Source: Gallionella sp.
Lineage (GTDB): Bacteria > Pseudomonadota > Gammaproteobacteria > Burkholderiales > Gallionellaceae
Length of the DNA stretch: 46,844 nucleotides
Assembly (NCBI GenBank): GCA_030700315.1
Contig: JAUYJO010000213.1
Coordinates: forward strand, 1 to 46,844
Direction: 5' to 3'
Shown here: positions 7,166 to 15,865 of the stretch, piece after piece
How positions within the stretch are numbered: the stretch's first letter is position 1
How the letters are laid out: each line of letters begins with the position of its first letter
The notes under the pieces: generated by a model
Told to the model about the DNA's origin: nothing
The model's database searches: none
The model's input: only the letters and a program-made list of their open reading frames with translations
Position numbers and translations under genes: made by a program

Positions 7166-9337
7166 ATGGAACAGAATAAAAAATCCGGTCAGCCGTTGCA
7201 GGTGGTCGATGGCAGTGACAAATGGCAGAAAATCCTCGCCGACAACAACCGGAAATTAGCGGAAAGCGAGGCGCGCCTGCGATTGATCGTCGACTCGGCG
7301 CTGGATGCAATAATCAGCATCGACGCGGAGAGCCGGCTGGTCGGCTTCAACCCCGCTGCGGAGTTTATTTTCGGTTGGAAAAAAGAAGAGATCGCCGGGC
7401 AGTCGATGACCGGGCTGCTGATCCCGGAACGCTACCGGAACCGCCATCAAAGCTGTCTCGCCCGCTATATCCAGACCGGTGAAACCCATATCCTGAACCG
7501 CCGCATCGAAATCAGCGCGCTGCGGCGCGACGGCACGGAATTTCCGATCGAGTTGACCATCACGCCGATCTGCGAGGGCGACCAGATTACCTTCACGGCT
7601 CACATCCGCGACATTACCGAACGCAGGCGAACCGAAGAGGCGTTGCAGAAGAGTGAAGCGGAGCTGCATGCCGTCCTCGATAATGCACCGGTCGGAATCT
7701 GGCTGCTCGGGATGGACAAACGCTACCGTTTCGTCAACAAGACCTTCTGTGAGGCAGTCGGCATAGCCGAAAGCTGGTTCCTCGCGACCGCGCACCTGCC
7801 CGATCTTTTGGACGCGGAGGTTGCCGCCAATTGCATGCAGTCAGACCGGGAATGTCTCGCGCGGGAAACACCGTATATTTCGTATGAGTCGATCCACTTT
7901 GCAGATGGCAAGCAGCACCTGATGGAAATCACCAAGGCCAAATTGCGCGACAGTGCAGGCGCGGCTACGGGGATTATCGGAATTGCCGTGGATATCACCG
8001 GGCGCCGGGAAGCGGAAGAGCAGATACGCAGCCTGTCTTTCTACGATCCGCTCACCCGATTGCCCAACCGGAGGCTGTTGATCGACCGGCTGCAGCAGGC
8101 CCTGGTGACCAATGTCCGCAACAAGCGGCAGGGCGCGCTGCTGTTAATTGATCTCGACAACTTCAAGAGTATCAACGATGCCCACGGGCACGGCACCGGC
8201 GACCTGTTGCTGATCGAAGTGGCTGCACGGCTGCGGGCCTGCGTCCGGGAAGGCGATACCATCGCCCGGCTGGGCGGGGACGAATTCTTTGTCATGCTCG
8301 AGGATTTGGATCAGGACGAGCCGACTGCCGCAGAGCAGGCCGAGGCGGTGGGGCAGAAAATATGCTCGGTTCTGGAGCAATCCTATTTCCTCAACGGTCA
8401 CGAATACCACAGCACCGCCAGTATCGGCGCCACGCTGCTGCGCGGGCAGGTGAGGACGGCGGACGAAATGCTCAGGCGGTCGGATGTCGCCCTGCATCAG
8501 GCCAAGGCGTGCGGGCGCAACACCCTGCATTTCTTCGATCCAGACTTGCAGGCCTTGGTCATGGCCCGCGTCGCACTGGAATCCGATTTGCGCCGCGCCG
8601 TCTCCGAGCAGAAGCAATTCCTGCTTTACTATCAGGCGCAAGTCGATTCATCGGGCCAGATGATCGGCGCCGAGGCGCTGGTGCGCTGGCAACACCCCGA
8701 GCGCGGCCTGGTATCCCCTGCCGAATTCATCCCGCTCGCCGAAGAATCCGGGCTGATCCTGCCGCTGGGTCACTGGGTGATGGCCACCGCCTGCCAGCAA
8801 CTGGCGGACTGGGCGGTGCGGCCGGAAACGGCGCACCTCACCGTGGCGGTGAATGTCAGCGCCAAGCAGTTCCACCTGCCGACTTTCGTCGAGGAGGTGT
8901 TGTCACTGGTCGCTTATTTTCAGGTGAATCCCGCAAAACTCAAGCTGGAAATCACCGAAAGCCTGATGGTGGAAAATGTGGATGACATCATCTTGAAAAT
9001 GACCGCGTTGAAAAACCGTGGCATCAACTTCTCCCTGGATGACTTCGGCACCGGCTATTCCTCGCTCTCCTACCTGAAACGTCTGCCCTTGTACCAGTTG
9101 AAGATCGACCAGTCGTTCGTGCGCGATGTGCTCATCAACCCCAACGGTTCGGCCATCACCAAAATGATTATTGCCCTGGCTCAGGGCATGGATCTGGCGG
9201 TGATCGCCGAGGGCGTGGAAACCGAAGCGCAACGCGCGTTTCTCGAGTTGAATGGCTGCCATGCCTTTCAGGGCTATCTGTTCAGCAGGCCGGTGCCGGT
9301 CAAGGAATTCGAGCAACTGGTCGCGCAATACACCTGA
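7166..9337 (+). CDS. PAS-PAS-GGDEF-EAL cyclic di-GMP signalling protein
   Basis: This protein has two PAS sensor domains (about residues 30-160 and 165-280) followed by a GGDEF domain (about 290-450, with an intact active site in RLGGDEFFVML) and an EAL domain (about 465-715, with AEALVRWQHP, NVSAKQFH, EITESLM, LDDFGTGYSSL, KIDQSFV and AEGVE). Both diguanylate cyclase and phosphodiesterase signature residues are present, so either activity is possible. No membrane segment is evident. An ATG at 7133 would add 11 residues; I prefer 7166 because AAGAGA precedes it. Close to chemotaxis and flagellar genes, it may tie c-di-GMP to motility. Confidence 0.9.
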   Translation: MEQNKKSGQPLQVVDGSDKWQKILADNNRKLAESEARLRLIVDSALDAIISIDAESRLVGFNPAAEFIFGWKKEEIAGQSMTGLLIPERYRNRHQSCLARYIQTGETHILNRRIEISALRRDGTEFPIELTITPICEGDQITFTAHIRDITERRRTEEALQKSEAELHAVLDNAPVGIWLLGMDKRYRFVNKTFCEAVGIAESWFLATAHLPDLLDAEVAANCMQSDRECLARETPYISYESIHFADGKQHLMEITKAKLRDSAGAATGIIGIAVDITGRREAEEQIRSLSFYDPLTRLPNRRLLIDRLQQALVTNVRNKRQGALLLIDLDNFKSINDAHGHGTGDLLLIEVAARLRACVREGDTIARLGGDEFFVMLEDLDQDEPTAAEQAEAVGQKICSVLEQSYFLNGHEYHSTASIGATLLRGQVRTADEMLRRSDVALHQAKACGRNTLHFFDPDLQALVMARVALESDLRRAVSEQKQFLLYYQAQVDSSGQMIGAEALVRWQHPERGLVSPAEFIPLAEESGLILPLGHWVMATACQQLADWAVRPETAHLTVAVNVSAKQFHLPTFVEEVLSLVAYFQVNPAKLKLEITESLMVENVDDIILKMTALKNRGINFSLDDFGTGYSSLSYLKRLPLYQLKIDQSFVRDVLINPNGSAITKMIIALAQGMDLAVIAEGVETEAQRAFLELNGCHAFQGYLFSRPVPVKEFEQLVAQYT

Positions 9338-9408
9338 TGCAATACGCCTGATGCTTGGGCGGTTCGGCATCCGCGTGGGCAAGCGTGCCCACCCCGGCTG
9401 CAAATCAG

Positions 9409-9463
9409 GTAGCCCGGATGCCTGTCCTGAGCGAGGTCGAAGGGAAGCGCAGCGCAATCCGGG
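9409..9463. repeat. GTAGCCCGGATG / AATCCGGG palindromic repeat with nested family J unit
   Basis: Ends are GTAGCCCGGATG and GCAATCCGGG. The same type of unit occurs at 18326-18421. Here a family J unit (CTGTCCTGAGCGAGGTCGAA, about 9422-9441) is inserted inside it. Confidence 0.65.
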
Positions 9464-9470
9464 CCCCCCG

Positions 9471-9626
9471 CAGATACCAACGTCCAACCACCCCTGCGCG
9501 CCGAGTGCTTCGCTTCCCCCTTTGCAAAATGGGGAGAGCTTGCGAGGTGGCCGAGGGGGATTTGAAGTGCGCCACTCTCTCGACACCTGCTGTAAATCCC
9601 CCCTACCCCCTTTTTCAAAGGGGGTA
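9471..9626 (-). repeat. Family D repeat, copy 2 (inverted relative to 3717)
   Basis: On the minus strand it repeats the 3717-3888 unit, including GATTTACAGCAGGTG and GAGAGAGTGGCGCACTTCAA. The two copies face each other across about 5.6 kb carrying the STAS, phosphatase and GGDEF-EAL genes. The rest of the 9338-9816 gap holds the preceding repeat and a CTTCCTCATGCAAGGGGGAAG hairpin at 9641-9661. Confidence 0.75.
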
Positions 9627-9763
9627 TCACCCCTCCCAGCCTTCCTCATGCAAGGGGGAAGGAGAAACAGCCACATCTGAATAGTCGCGCCGGAAGCTGC
9701 TAAACAAGTGGAAGAATGACGCAAAGGTTCCTGAATAGATAGGGAATCACCCCGCTATTTGTC

Positions 9764-9792
9764 TAATTGGATGTTGTGCAAGCCGCCGATAA
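9764..9792 (+). promoter_or_regulatory. Possible sigma-28 (FliA) promoter of flhB
   Basis: GCCGATAA at 9785-9792 equals the -10 consensus of flagellar sigma-28 promoters. The upstream TAATTGGA at 9764 is only a partial match to TAAAGTTT, and the 13 bp spacing is two longer than usual. It lies 24 bases before the flhB start. Single-site evidence only. Confidence 0.3.
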
Positions 9793-9816
9793 TTGCCATA
9801 ACCGGCGGAATCCATC

Positions 9817-10953
9817 ATGGCAGAAGACAGCGACCTAGAAAAAACCGAACAGCCCTCACAGAGGAAGCTAGACCAGGCAAGGGAAAAAGGCCAGGTCGCG
9901 CGTTCCCGCGAGCTGTCCACGTTTGCGGTTTTGCTGGCGGGCGGCGGGGCGCTGTGGTTCATGGGCGCATCGTTCACCCAGCACATGGTGAAAATGCTGC
10001 ACGATGGCCTGACGCTGGACCGCGACATGGCTTTCAATGTCTACCTGCTGATTCCGCGTTTGCATGACCTGTCGCTGGATATGCTCTTCACTTTTGCGCC
10101 TTTCCTGCTCGCCGTCCTGCTGGCCGCGGCGTTTTCCCCGCTGCTGCTGAACGGCTGGCTGTTCAGCATGGAAGCCTTGCAGCCGAAATTTTCCAAGATG
10201 AACCCGGTTTCCGGGTTGGCGCGCATGTTTTCCAGGACGGCGATCGTGGAGCTGGTCAAGGCGATCAGCAAGGCGGCGCTGGTCGGCGGCATCGCGGCCT
10301 GGGTGATTTGGCATAACAAGGAAGCGGTGATGGCGCTGGGCACACAGGCTGCCGTCGCCTCGATCCCGCAAATGGGGCATCTGGTCGGGGCGAGTTTCAT
10401 GATGATCGTCGGCGCGATGCTGCTGATCGTGATGATCGACGTGCCGTTCCAGTTATGGGACAACAACAAGAAGCTGATGATGACCAAGGAGGAGGTGCGC
10501 CAGGAATCCAAGGAAACCGAGGGTGACCCGATGGTCAAGGGGCGCATCCGCAGCCTGCAGCGCGAGGCGGCGCGCAAACGCATGATGGCGGCGGTGCCGA
10601 CCGCCGACGTGGTGGTGACCAACCCGACGCACTATGCGGTGGCGCTGAAATATGGCGAAAAAGGCATGCGCGCGCCGGTGGTGGTGGCCAAGGGCTCGCA
10701 TCTGCTGGCGCAGCGCATCCGCGAAATCGCCGAGGCAAATCACGTGCCGATTCTGGAAGCGCCGCCGCTGGCGCGCGCGCTGCACAAGCATACCGAGCTG
10801 GGCGAGTCCATTCCGGAAGCGCTGTACACCGCCGTCGCCGAAGTGCTGGCCTACGTTTACCAGTTGCATCGCTACGAAAAACAGGGCGGTGTGCGCCCGC
10901 AGGAACCCAAGCGTTTGCCGGTGCCGGTTGAACTCGATCCGGAGGCCAGATGA
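9817..10953 (+). CDS. flhB: Flagellar type III export protein FlhB
   Basis: This 378-residue inner-membrane protein is the substrate-specificity switch of the flagellar export gate. The N-terminal signature EDSDLEKTEQPSQRKLDQAR is followed by four membrane segments (between residues 30 and 210). The cytoplasmic domain carries the self-cleavage site NPTH in VVVTNPTHYAVALKY (about residue 269). After the core, KRLPVPVELDP forms a short tail. Length is typical. It heads a run flhB-flhA-flhF-flhG-fliA-motC in one direction, and a possible sigma-28 promoter precedes it. Confidence 0.96.
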   Translation: MAEDSDLEKTEQPSQRKLDQAREKGQVARSRELSTFAVLLAGGGALWFMGASFTQHMVKMLHDGLTLDRDMAFNVYLLIPRLHDLSLDMLFTFAPFLLAVLLAAAFSPLLLNGWLFSMEALQPKFSKMNPVSGLARMFSRTAIVELVKAISKAALVGGIAAWVIWHNKEAVMALGTQAAVASIPQMGHLVGASFMMIVGAMLLIVMIDVPFQLWDNNKKLMMTKEEVRQESKETEGDPMVKGRIRSLQREAARKRMMAAVPTADVVVTNPTHYAVALKYGEKGMRAPVVVAKGSHLLAQRIREIAEANHVPILEAPPLARALHKHTELGESIPEALYTAVAEVLAYVYQLHRYEKQGGVRPQEPKRLPVPVELDPEAR

Positions 10954-11059
10954 CAGAAGACAGAGGACAGAGGACGGAGGTTTTGTCGCGGCTGCGCTGC
11001 GTTCTTGATATGACGTGCCGCTGCGCGGCACACAACAATCTGTCTTCTGCCTTCTGAAA
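10950..11059 (+). repeat. Family F repeat, copy 2
   Basis: It overlaps the flhB stop with GATGACAGAAGACAGAGGAC, continues through GTCGCGGCTGCGCTGCGTTC and the hairpin GTGCCGCTGCGCGGCAC, and ends with the mirror-like TCTGTCTTCTGCCTTCTG just before the flhA ATG. It may shape flhA translation, because no clear ribosome site other than CTTCTGAAA is left. Confidence 0.6.
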
Positions 11060-13144
11060 ATGAACCTATTGCTCATCCAAGACTTCATCAAGCGTGCCGG
11101 GCTGGTCGGCATGGCCGGGCCGGTGCTGATCGTGATGATCCTGGCGATGATGGTGCTGCCCTTGCCGCCGCTGCTGCTGGATATCCTGTTCACGTTCAAC
11201 ATCGCGATTTCCATCATGGTGCTGCTGGTCAGCATGAACACCAACAAGCCGCTGGATTTTTCGATATTTCCCACCGTGCTGCTGGTGACCACGCTGCTGC
11301 GCCTGTCGCTGAACGTCGCTTCCACGCGGATCGTGCTGCTGGAAGGGCATACCGGGCCGGATGCGGCGGGCAAGGTGATCGAGTCGTTCGGACATTTTCT
11401 GGTGGGCGGCAACTATGCCGTCGGCATCGTGGTGTTCGCGATCCTGGTGATTATCAACTTCGTGGTGATTACCAAAGGCGCCGGACGCATCGCCGAAGTG
11501 GGCGCGCGCTTTACCCTGGATGCGATGCCCGGCAAGCAGATGGCGATCGATGCCGACCTGAACGCGGGGCTGATCGGCGAGGATGTGGCGCGCCAGCGGC
11601 GCGCCGAGATCGCGCAGGAGGCCGACTTTTACGGCGCGATGGACGGCGCCAGCAAATTCGTGCGCGGCGATGCGGTCGCGGGCATCATCATTTTGTTCAT
11701 CAACGTCATCGGCGGCCTGGTCGTCGGCGTGTTGCAGCACAACCTCGACTTCGACGTCGCGGCGAAGACCTACACTTTGCTGACCATCGGCGACGGGCTG
11801 GTGGCGCAGATTCCGGCGCTGGTCATTTCCACCGCCGCCGGCCTGGTGGTGAGCCGCGTCGCCAGCGACGAAAATATCGGCCAGCAACTCGTCGCGCAAT
11901 TGTTCAGGCAGCCGCAGGTCATCATGCTGACCGCCATCATCATCGGCGCGATGGGGCTGATTCCCGGTATGCCGCATTTCGCTTTTTTGGCGTTGGCCGG
12001 CGCGATGGGATGGCTGGCTTATTACCTGGCGCAAAAGGTCACGCAAACGGTCGAGCAGGAACAGGCTGCCATCCCGGAGACACCGGTTATCACTGAATCC
12101 AGCGAGGCGCGCTGGGAAGATGTCGAGCAGGTCGATGTGCTCGGGCTGGAGGTGGGCTACCGCTTGATCTCCCTGGTGGACAAGACGCAGGACGGCGACT
12201 TGCTGCGCCGCATCAAGGGCATCCGCAAAAAATTCACCCAGGACATCGGCTTTCTGCCCCCGCCGGTGCATATCCGCGACAATCTCGACTTGCGCCCGAA
12301 CGGTTACCGAATCGCCCTCAAGGGAGTGGAAATCGGCAGCGGCGAGGCCTACCCGAACCTGCTGCTGGCGATCAATCCGGGCAGCGTAACCGGCGAGTTG
12401 CCCGGTACGCCGACGCGCGACCCGGCCTTTGGTTTGCCCGCAGTATGGATCGACAGCGCGTTGCGCGACCAGGCGCAGGTGATGGGCTACACGGTGGTCG
12501 ATCCGGGCACGGTGGTGGCGACCCATCTGAGCCACCTGCTCAGCTCGCGCGCCGCAGAGTTGCTCGGGCGGCAGGAGGTGCAGCAATTGCTCGACCATAT
12601 CGGCAAGATTGCACCCAAGCTGGTCGAAGATATGGTGCCCAAGACTCTGCCGCTGGGCACGGTGCAGAAGGTGCTGCAAAACCTGCTGGACGAAGGCATG
12701 CACATCCGCGACATGCGCACCATCCTGGAAACGCTGGCGGAAAATGCGTCGCGCACCCAGGACCCGCACCAGCTCACCGCGCTGGTGCGGGTCGCGCTCG
12801 GACCGGCCATCGTGCAGCAGTTCTATCCGGCAGCGCAGGAATTGCAGGTGATCGGCATGGACAAGGAACTGGAATACCTGCTGATCCAGGCGATGCAATC
12901 CAGCCAGAACGGCATGGGCATCGAGCCGGGGCTGGCCGACACGGTGCTGCGCGGAACCCGCGCCGCAGCCGAGACGCAGGAGCAGATGGGCCTGCCGGCG
13001 GTGATGCTGGTGCCGTCGCAATTGCGCGATTTGCTGGCGCGCTTTTTGAAGCGCGCCGTGCCGAATATCAGGGTGATTTCGCATGATGAAGTACCGGACT
13101 TCAAGACAATCCGGGTGACCGCTATGGTGGGAGGTAGAGCATGA
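11060..13144 (+). CDS. flhA: Flagellar type III export gate protein FlhA
   Basis: This protein of 694 residues forms the nonameric export gate ring. The N-terminal half has about eight membrane segments, and the highly conserved cytoplasmic FHIPEP-type loop is visible around FVVITKGAGRIAEVGARFTL. The C-terminal half (about 330-694) is the cytoplasmic ring domain. A GTG 45 bases upstream is open, but it lies in the family F repeat; the ATG at 11060 starts MNLLLIQDF, which is a normal FlhA start. The stop overlaps flhF by four bases (ATGA), so the two are translationally coupled. Confidence 0.96.
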   Translation: MNLLLIQDFIKRAGLVGMAGPVLIVMILAMMVLPLPPLLLDILFTFNIAISIMVLLVSMNTNKPLDFSIFPTVLLVTTLLRLSLNVASTRIVLLEGHTGPDAAGKVIESFGHFLVGGNYAVGIVVFAILVIINFVVITKGAGRIAEVGARFTLDAMPGKQMAIDADLNAGLIGEDVARQRRAEIAQEADFYGAMDGASKFVRGDAVAGIIILFINVIGGLVVGVLQHNLDFDVAAKTYTLLTIGDGLVAQIPALVISTAAGLVVSRVASDENIGQQLVAQLFRQPQVIMLTAIIIGAMGLIPGMPHFAFLALAGAMGWLAYYLAQKVTQTVEQEQAAIPETPVITESSEARWEDVEQVDVLGLEVGYRLISLVDKTQDGDLLRRIKGIRKKFTQDIGFLPPPVHIRDNLDLRPNGYRIALKGVEIGSGEAYPNLLLAINPGSVTGELPGTPTRDPAFGLPAVWIDSALRDQAQVMGYTVVDPGTVVATHLSHLLSSRAAELLGRQEVQQLLDHIGKIAPKLVEDMVPKTLPLGTVQKVLQNLLDEGMHIRDMRTILETLAENASRTQDPHQLTALVRVALGPAIVQQFYPAAQELQVIGMDKELEYLLIQAMQSSQNGMGIEPGLADTVLRGTRAAAETQEQMGLPAVMLVPSQLRDLLARFLKRAVPNIRVISHDEVPDFKTIRVTAMVGGRA

Positions 13145-14721
13145 GCATCAGAAAATTCATCGCACCGACAACACGTCAGGCAATGAAGGAAATTCGCGAC
13201 GAGCTGGGCCCGGATGCGATGATTCTGTCGAACCGGCAGACGGAGCAGGGCGTGGAGATCGTTGCCATCGCGCATGACGACATCGGCCCGTTGACCCACA
13301 ATGCCAGCACGCATAAAACCGAGTGGCCGGGGATCACCGCGGACGAATGGACGCAGTCGGTCGCGGCGGCGCATCCCGCGCCACCGGCCAGGCCGCTGGT
13401 TCAGCCCAAGCCGACAGCCCAGGCCAACCCGTCTATGCAGTCCAGGCCGTCAGCCCAATCTGCGCCCTTGGCCCAACCCAATCCGTCAGTTAAACCCCGG
13501 CAGCCGTTGCAGTTTCCGCCACAGCCAGGCGAGACAGCCGCTTCATTGTCGCGGCCCGACGCCTTGCGCCATCCCGGCAAGGTGCAGCAGCGACCTGATC
13601 CCGTCACGCGGACCAGCGCTGTGCCACAGAAAAGCGCTGTGCCACAGAAAAGCGCCGCGCCGCAGGAAAGCGCCGCCAGACCGGACGTGGCGCGGCCTGT
13701 GCCGACCCAGCCGGGGCGGGAAAATTTGGCGCAAGAGAGCATACTCAGCGAGATCAAATCCATGGGCGCCATGCTCCAGCAGCAGTTTGCGGCGCTGTAC
13801 TGGAACGATGTGCAACTGCGCGACCCGCAGCGCGCCGGCATGTTGCGCAAGATGCTCAATGCCGGATTCAGTACCTTGCTCGCGCACCAGTTGCTGGACA
13901 AGATGCCTGTCGGAAAAGAGCAAGGCGAGGCGTGGATCAAGCAGGTGTTCAAGCGTAATTTGCAGGTGGCGGGCAAGGCGGACGATATTATCGCCAAGGG
14001 TGGCGTGTATGCGCTGATCGGGCCGACCGGCGTGGGCAAGACCACCACCACCGCCAAGCTGGCGGCGCGTGCCGTGGTGCGCTACGGCGCGGACCGGGTG
14101 GCGCTGCTGACCACTGACAGTTACCGGATTGCCGCTTACGAGCAGCTCAAGATTTACGGCAAAATACTCGGCGTGGCGGTGCATGCGGTGAAGGATACCG
14201 ACGACTTGCGCCTGACGCTTTCCGCGTTGCGCCACAAGCATCTTGTGCTGATCGACACGGTGGGCATGGGGCAGCGCGACGAGCGCGTCGGCGACCAGAA
14301 CGAGATGTTCGACGCGACCGGCGTACAGTGCCTGCTGTTGCTGAACGCCACCAGCGGCGGCGATACGCTGGAAGACGTGGTGCGCATGTACCGCAGCAAC
14401 AAGGTGGTCGGCTGCATCCCCACCAAGCTGGACGAAGCGGTCAATCTGGGCACGGTGCTGGACGTGGCGGTGCGCCACCGCCTGATGATGCACTACATGG
14501 CAAACGGACAGCGCGTGCCGGAAGATTTGCACCCGGTTAATCTCGATTACCTGTTGCACCGCGCGCTCAAACCGGTGGAGGAAAAAACCCCGTTTACCCT
14601 GCGCGACCTGGATTTCCCGGTCATGATGGCGGCGGAAGGGTCGTCGCAGCGCGGCGGAGCACCCACCGGCGCGCTCTTTGCGGGCGCGGCATCAGGCAAG
14701 GAGACCTCTTGTGCGCTCTAA
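13141..14721 (+). CDS. flhF: Flagellar biosynthesis SRP-type GTPase FlhF
   Basis: This 526-residue SRP-family GTPase sets polar flagellum position and number. The B domain begins MSIRKFIAPTTRQAMKEIRD. A long Pro/Gln/Ala/Ser-rich linker (about residues 75-200) contains an 18 bp tandem repeat. The N-domain helices follow, then the G domain with P-loop IGPTGVGKTTTTAKL (about 296-310), LIDTVGMGQRD (G3) and PTKLDEA (G4 region). The start overlaps the flhA stop and the end overlaps flhG by 11 bases. Longer than many FlhF proteins because of the linker. Confidence 0.95.
   Translation: MSIRKFIAPTTRQAMKEIRDELGPDAMILSNRQTEQGVEIVAIAHDDIGPLTHNASTHKTEWPGITADEWTQSVAAAHPAPPARPLVQPKPTAQANPSMQSRPSAQSAPLAQPNPSVKPRQPLQFPPQPGETAASLSRPDALRHPGKVQQRPDPVTRTSAVPQKSAVPQKSAAPQESAARPDVARPVPTQPGRENLAQESILSEIKSMGAMLQQQFAALYWNDVQLRDPQRAGMLRKMLNAGFSTLLAHQLLDKMPVGKEQGEAWIKQVFKRNLQVAGKADDIIAKGGVYALIGPTGVGKTTTTAKLAARAVVRYGADRVALLTTDSYRIAAYEQLKIYGKILGVAVHAVKDTDDLRLTLSALRHKHLVLIDTVGMGQRDERVGDQNEMFDATGVQCLLLLNATSGGDTLEDVVRMYRSNKVVGCIPTKLDEAVNLGTVLDVAVRHRLMMHYMANGQRVPEDLHPVNLDYLLHRALKPVEEKTPFTLRDLDFPVMMAAEGSSQRGGAPTGALFAGAASGKETSCAL
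13615..13668 (+). repeat. Three 18 bp tandem units in flhF
   Basis: Units AGCGCTGTGCCACAGAAA (13615-13632 and 13633-13650, identical) and the degenerate AGCGCCGCGCCGCAGGAA (13651-13668) encode SAVPQK, SAVPQK and SAAPQE in the FlhF linker. The repeat length keeps the frame, so copy number could vary without harm. Confidence 0.9.
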
Positions 14722-15622
14722 TGGGAACGATCAAGCCGAGGGCCTGCGGCGCTTGTTGGTGCTCAACCAGAAGCAGGTCATCACCGTGGTGGCCGGCAAA
14801 GCCGGGGTGGGGCGCACCAGCGCGACCATCAATCTGGCGGCGGCTCTGGCAGCCTCCGGCAAAAACGTGCTGGTGCTGGACGAAAATCAAGGGCCGAATA
14901 ATTTGCTGGGGCGCATGGGAATGTCGGCCAGGCATGATTTGCTGGATGTCGCGCAGGGAAAATGCGGGCTTTGCGAGGCGGTGCTGGCCGCCCGGGGATT
15001 TGGCATATTGCCCACGGCGCGCGCCATGCGGGCCTTGGATAGCTTGGATCAGGACGGGCAACAGCGGCTGGAGGAGGCGCTGACCGATGCCAGCTATGGC
15101 ACGGATGTCGTGCTGGTGGATGCCGCGATGCTGGTCATGAGCCTGGCAGAGGGGCTGGCCGGAAAGGCTGCGGCGGTGTCGCCGAGCTTGGCCAGCGGAG
15201 CCGCTTTGCTGGTCGTGGTCGAATCCACGCCCAGTGGCATTACCGAGAGCTATGCCTTGATCAAGCGGCTGGCGCTGAAGAATGCGAGCCAGCAGTTCGG
15301 GATTGCGGTAAACAAGGCGGGCAACGAGCAGGCGGCGCTGACGGTTTTCGAAAATATGGCCAAAGTGGCGCGGCGCAACCTGTCGGTGCGGCTGGAATAT
15401 CTGGGGCATATTCCCTCCGATGAAAGGCTCAAATCCGCGATGCAATTGGGCAAGCCGGTGGTTGAGGCCTTCCCGGCCGCAGCTTCGGCGAAGTCCTATC
15501 TGGATCTGTCGCAAAAATTATTGCGCCTGCCGATGCAGCGCGACGAAGCGGAAGGCGATGTCTCCGTCATCATCCAAAACCTGATTCGCCAGGTGTCGCA
15601 GCCGGTTGCCCTGGCACGCTAA
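14711..15622 (+). CDS. flhG: MinD-like flagellar number regulator FlhG with an atypical P-loop
   Basis: This is a ParA/MinD-family protein (303 residues) that normally counters FlhF to limit flagellar number. I chose the GTG at 14711 because AAGGAG lies seven bases upstream and it overlaps flhF by 11 bases. The deviant Walker A reads GKAGVGRTSATIN: the signature lysine is kept but the second, phosphate-binding lysine (usually GKT) is Arg. The Walker A' region is VLDENQGPN and Walker B is VLVDAAMLV rather than the usual D-x-P-x-G form. ATPase cycling may therefore be weak or absent. Gene order makes the FlhG assignment firm. Confidence 0.88.
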   Translation: MRSNGNDQAEGLRRLLVLNQKQVITVVAGKAGVGRTSATINLAAALAASGKNVLVLDENQGPNNLLGRMGMSARHDLLDVAQGKCGLCEAVLAARGFGILPTARAMRALDSLDQDGQQRLEEALTDASYGTDVVLVDAAMLVMSLAEGLAGKAAAVSPSLASGAALLVVVESTPSGITESYALIKRLALKNASQQFGIAVNKAGNEQAALTVFENMAKVARRNLSVRLEYLGHIPSDERLKSAMQLGKPVVEAFPAAASAKSYLDLSQKLLRLPMQRDEAEGDVSVIIQNLIRQVSQPVALAR

Positions 15623-15740
15623 GGAATGCAGGAATTGTAAAAGTACCTTTTATGCAACTACTCAGGGAGACAGAAATCACAAACGTACCGTTTGGCCATG
15701 AACCTCACGATGATGTAGGTCGGGATTCATCCCGACAAAT
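15623..15740. repeat. Rearranged family B repeat
   Basis: The left part, from GGAATGCAGGAATTGTAAAA to CTTTTATG, matches the left end of the family B copies at 45209 and 46740. After a family E half-arm (CAACTACTCAGG) the right part is the reverse complement of the right end of the 45209 copy (GGGAGACAGAAATCACAAAC onward, ending in TCGGGATTCATCCCGAC). It lies between flhG and fliA. The rest of the gap to 15865 shows nothing else. Confidence 0.7.
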
Positions 15741-15865
15741 CGTTGGAGAGGCTACCGGTAACGTGCGCCAACCCGACACAGATCAGCCCTTGACGAACGC
15801 TTTCAAATGCCTCCGTATTCACATCGATACAGCAAGGAAATCACGCACGTTGTAAACTAGCGGTC

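Noticed and set aside
9252-9684. Overlapping short frames in the gap before flhB
   Set aside because: They are made of family D and J repeats; similar peptides appear wherever these repeats occur.
11066-13084. 672-codon open frame on the minus strand opposite flhA
   Set aside because: It mirrors the strongly conserved flhA frame and its translation is a His/Gln/Arg-rich low-complexity sequence without domains; it is a GC-rich shadow.
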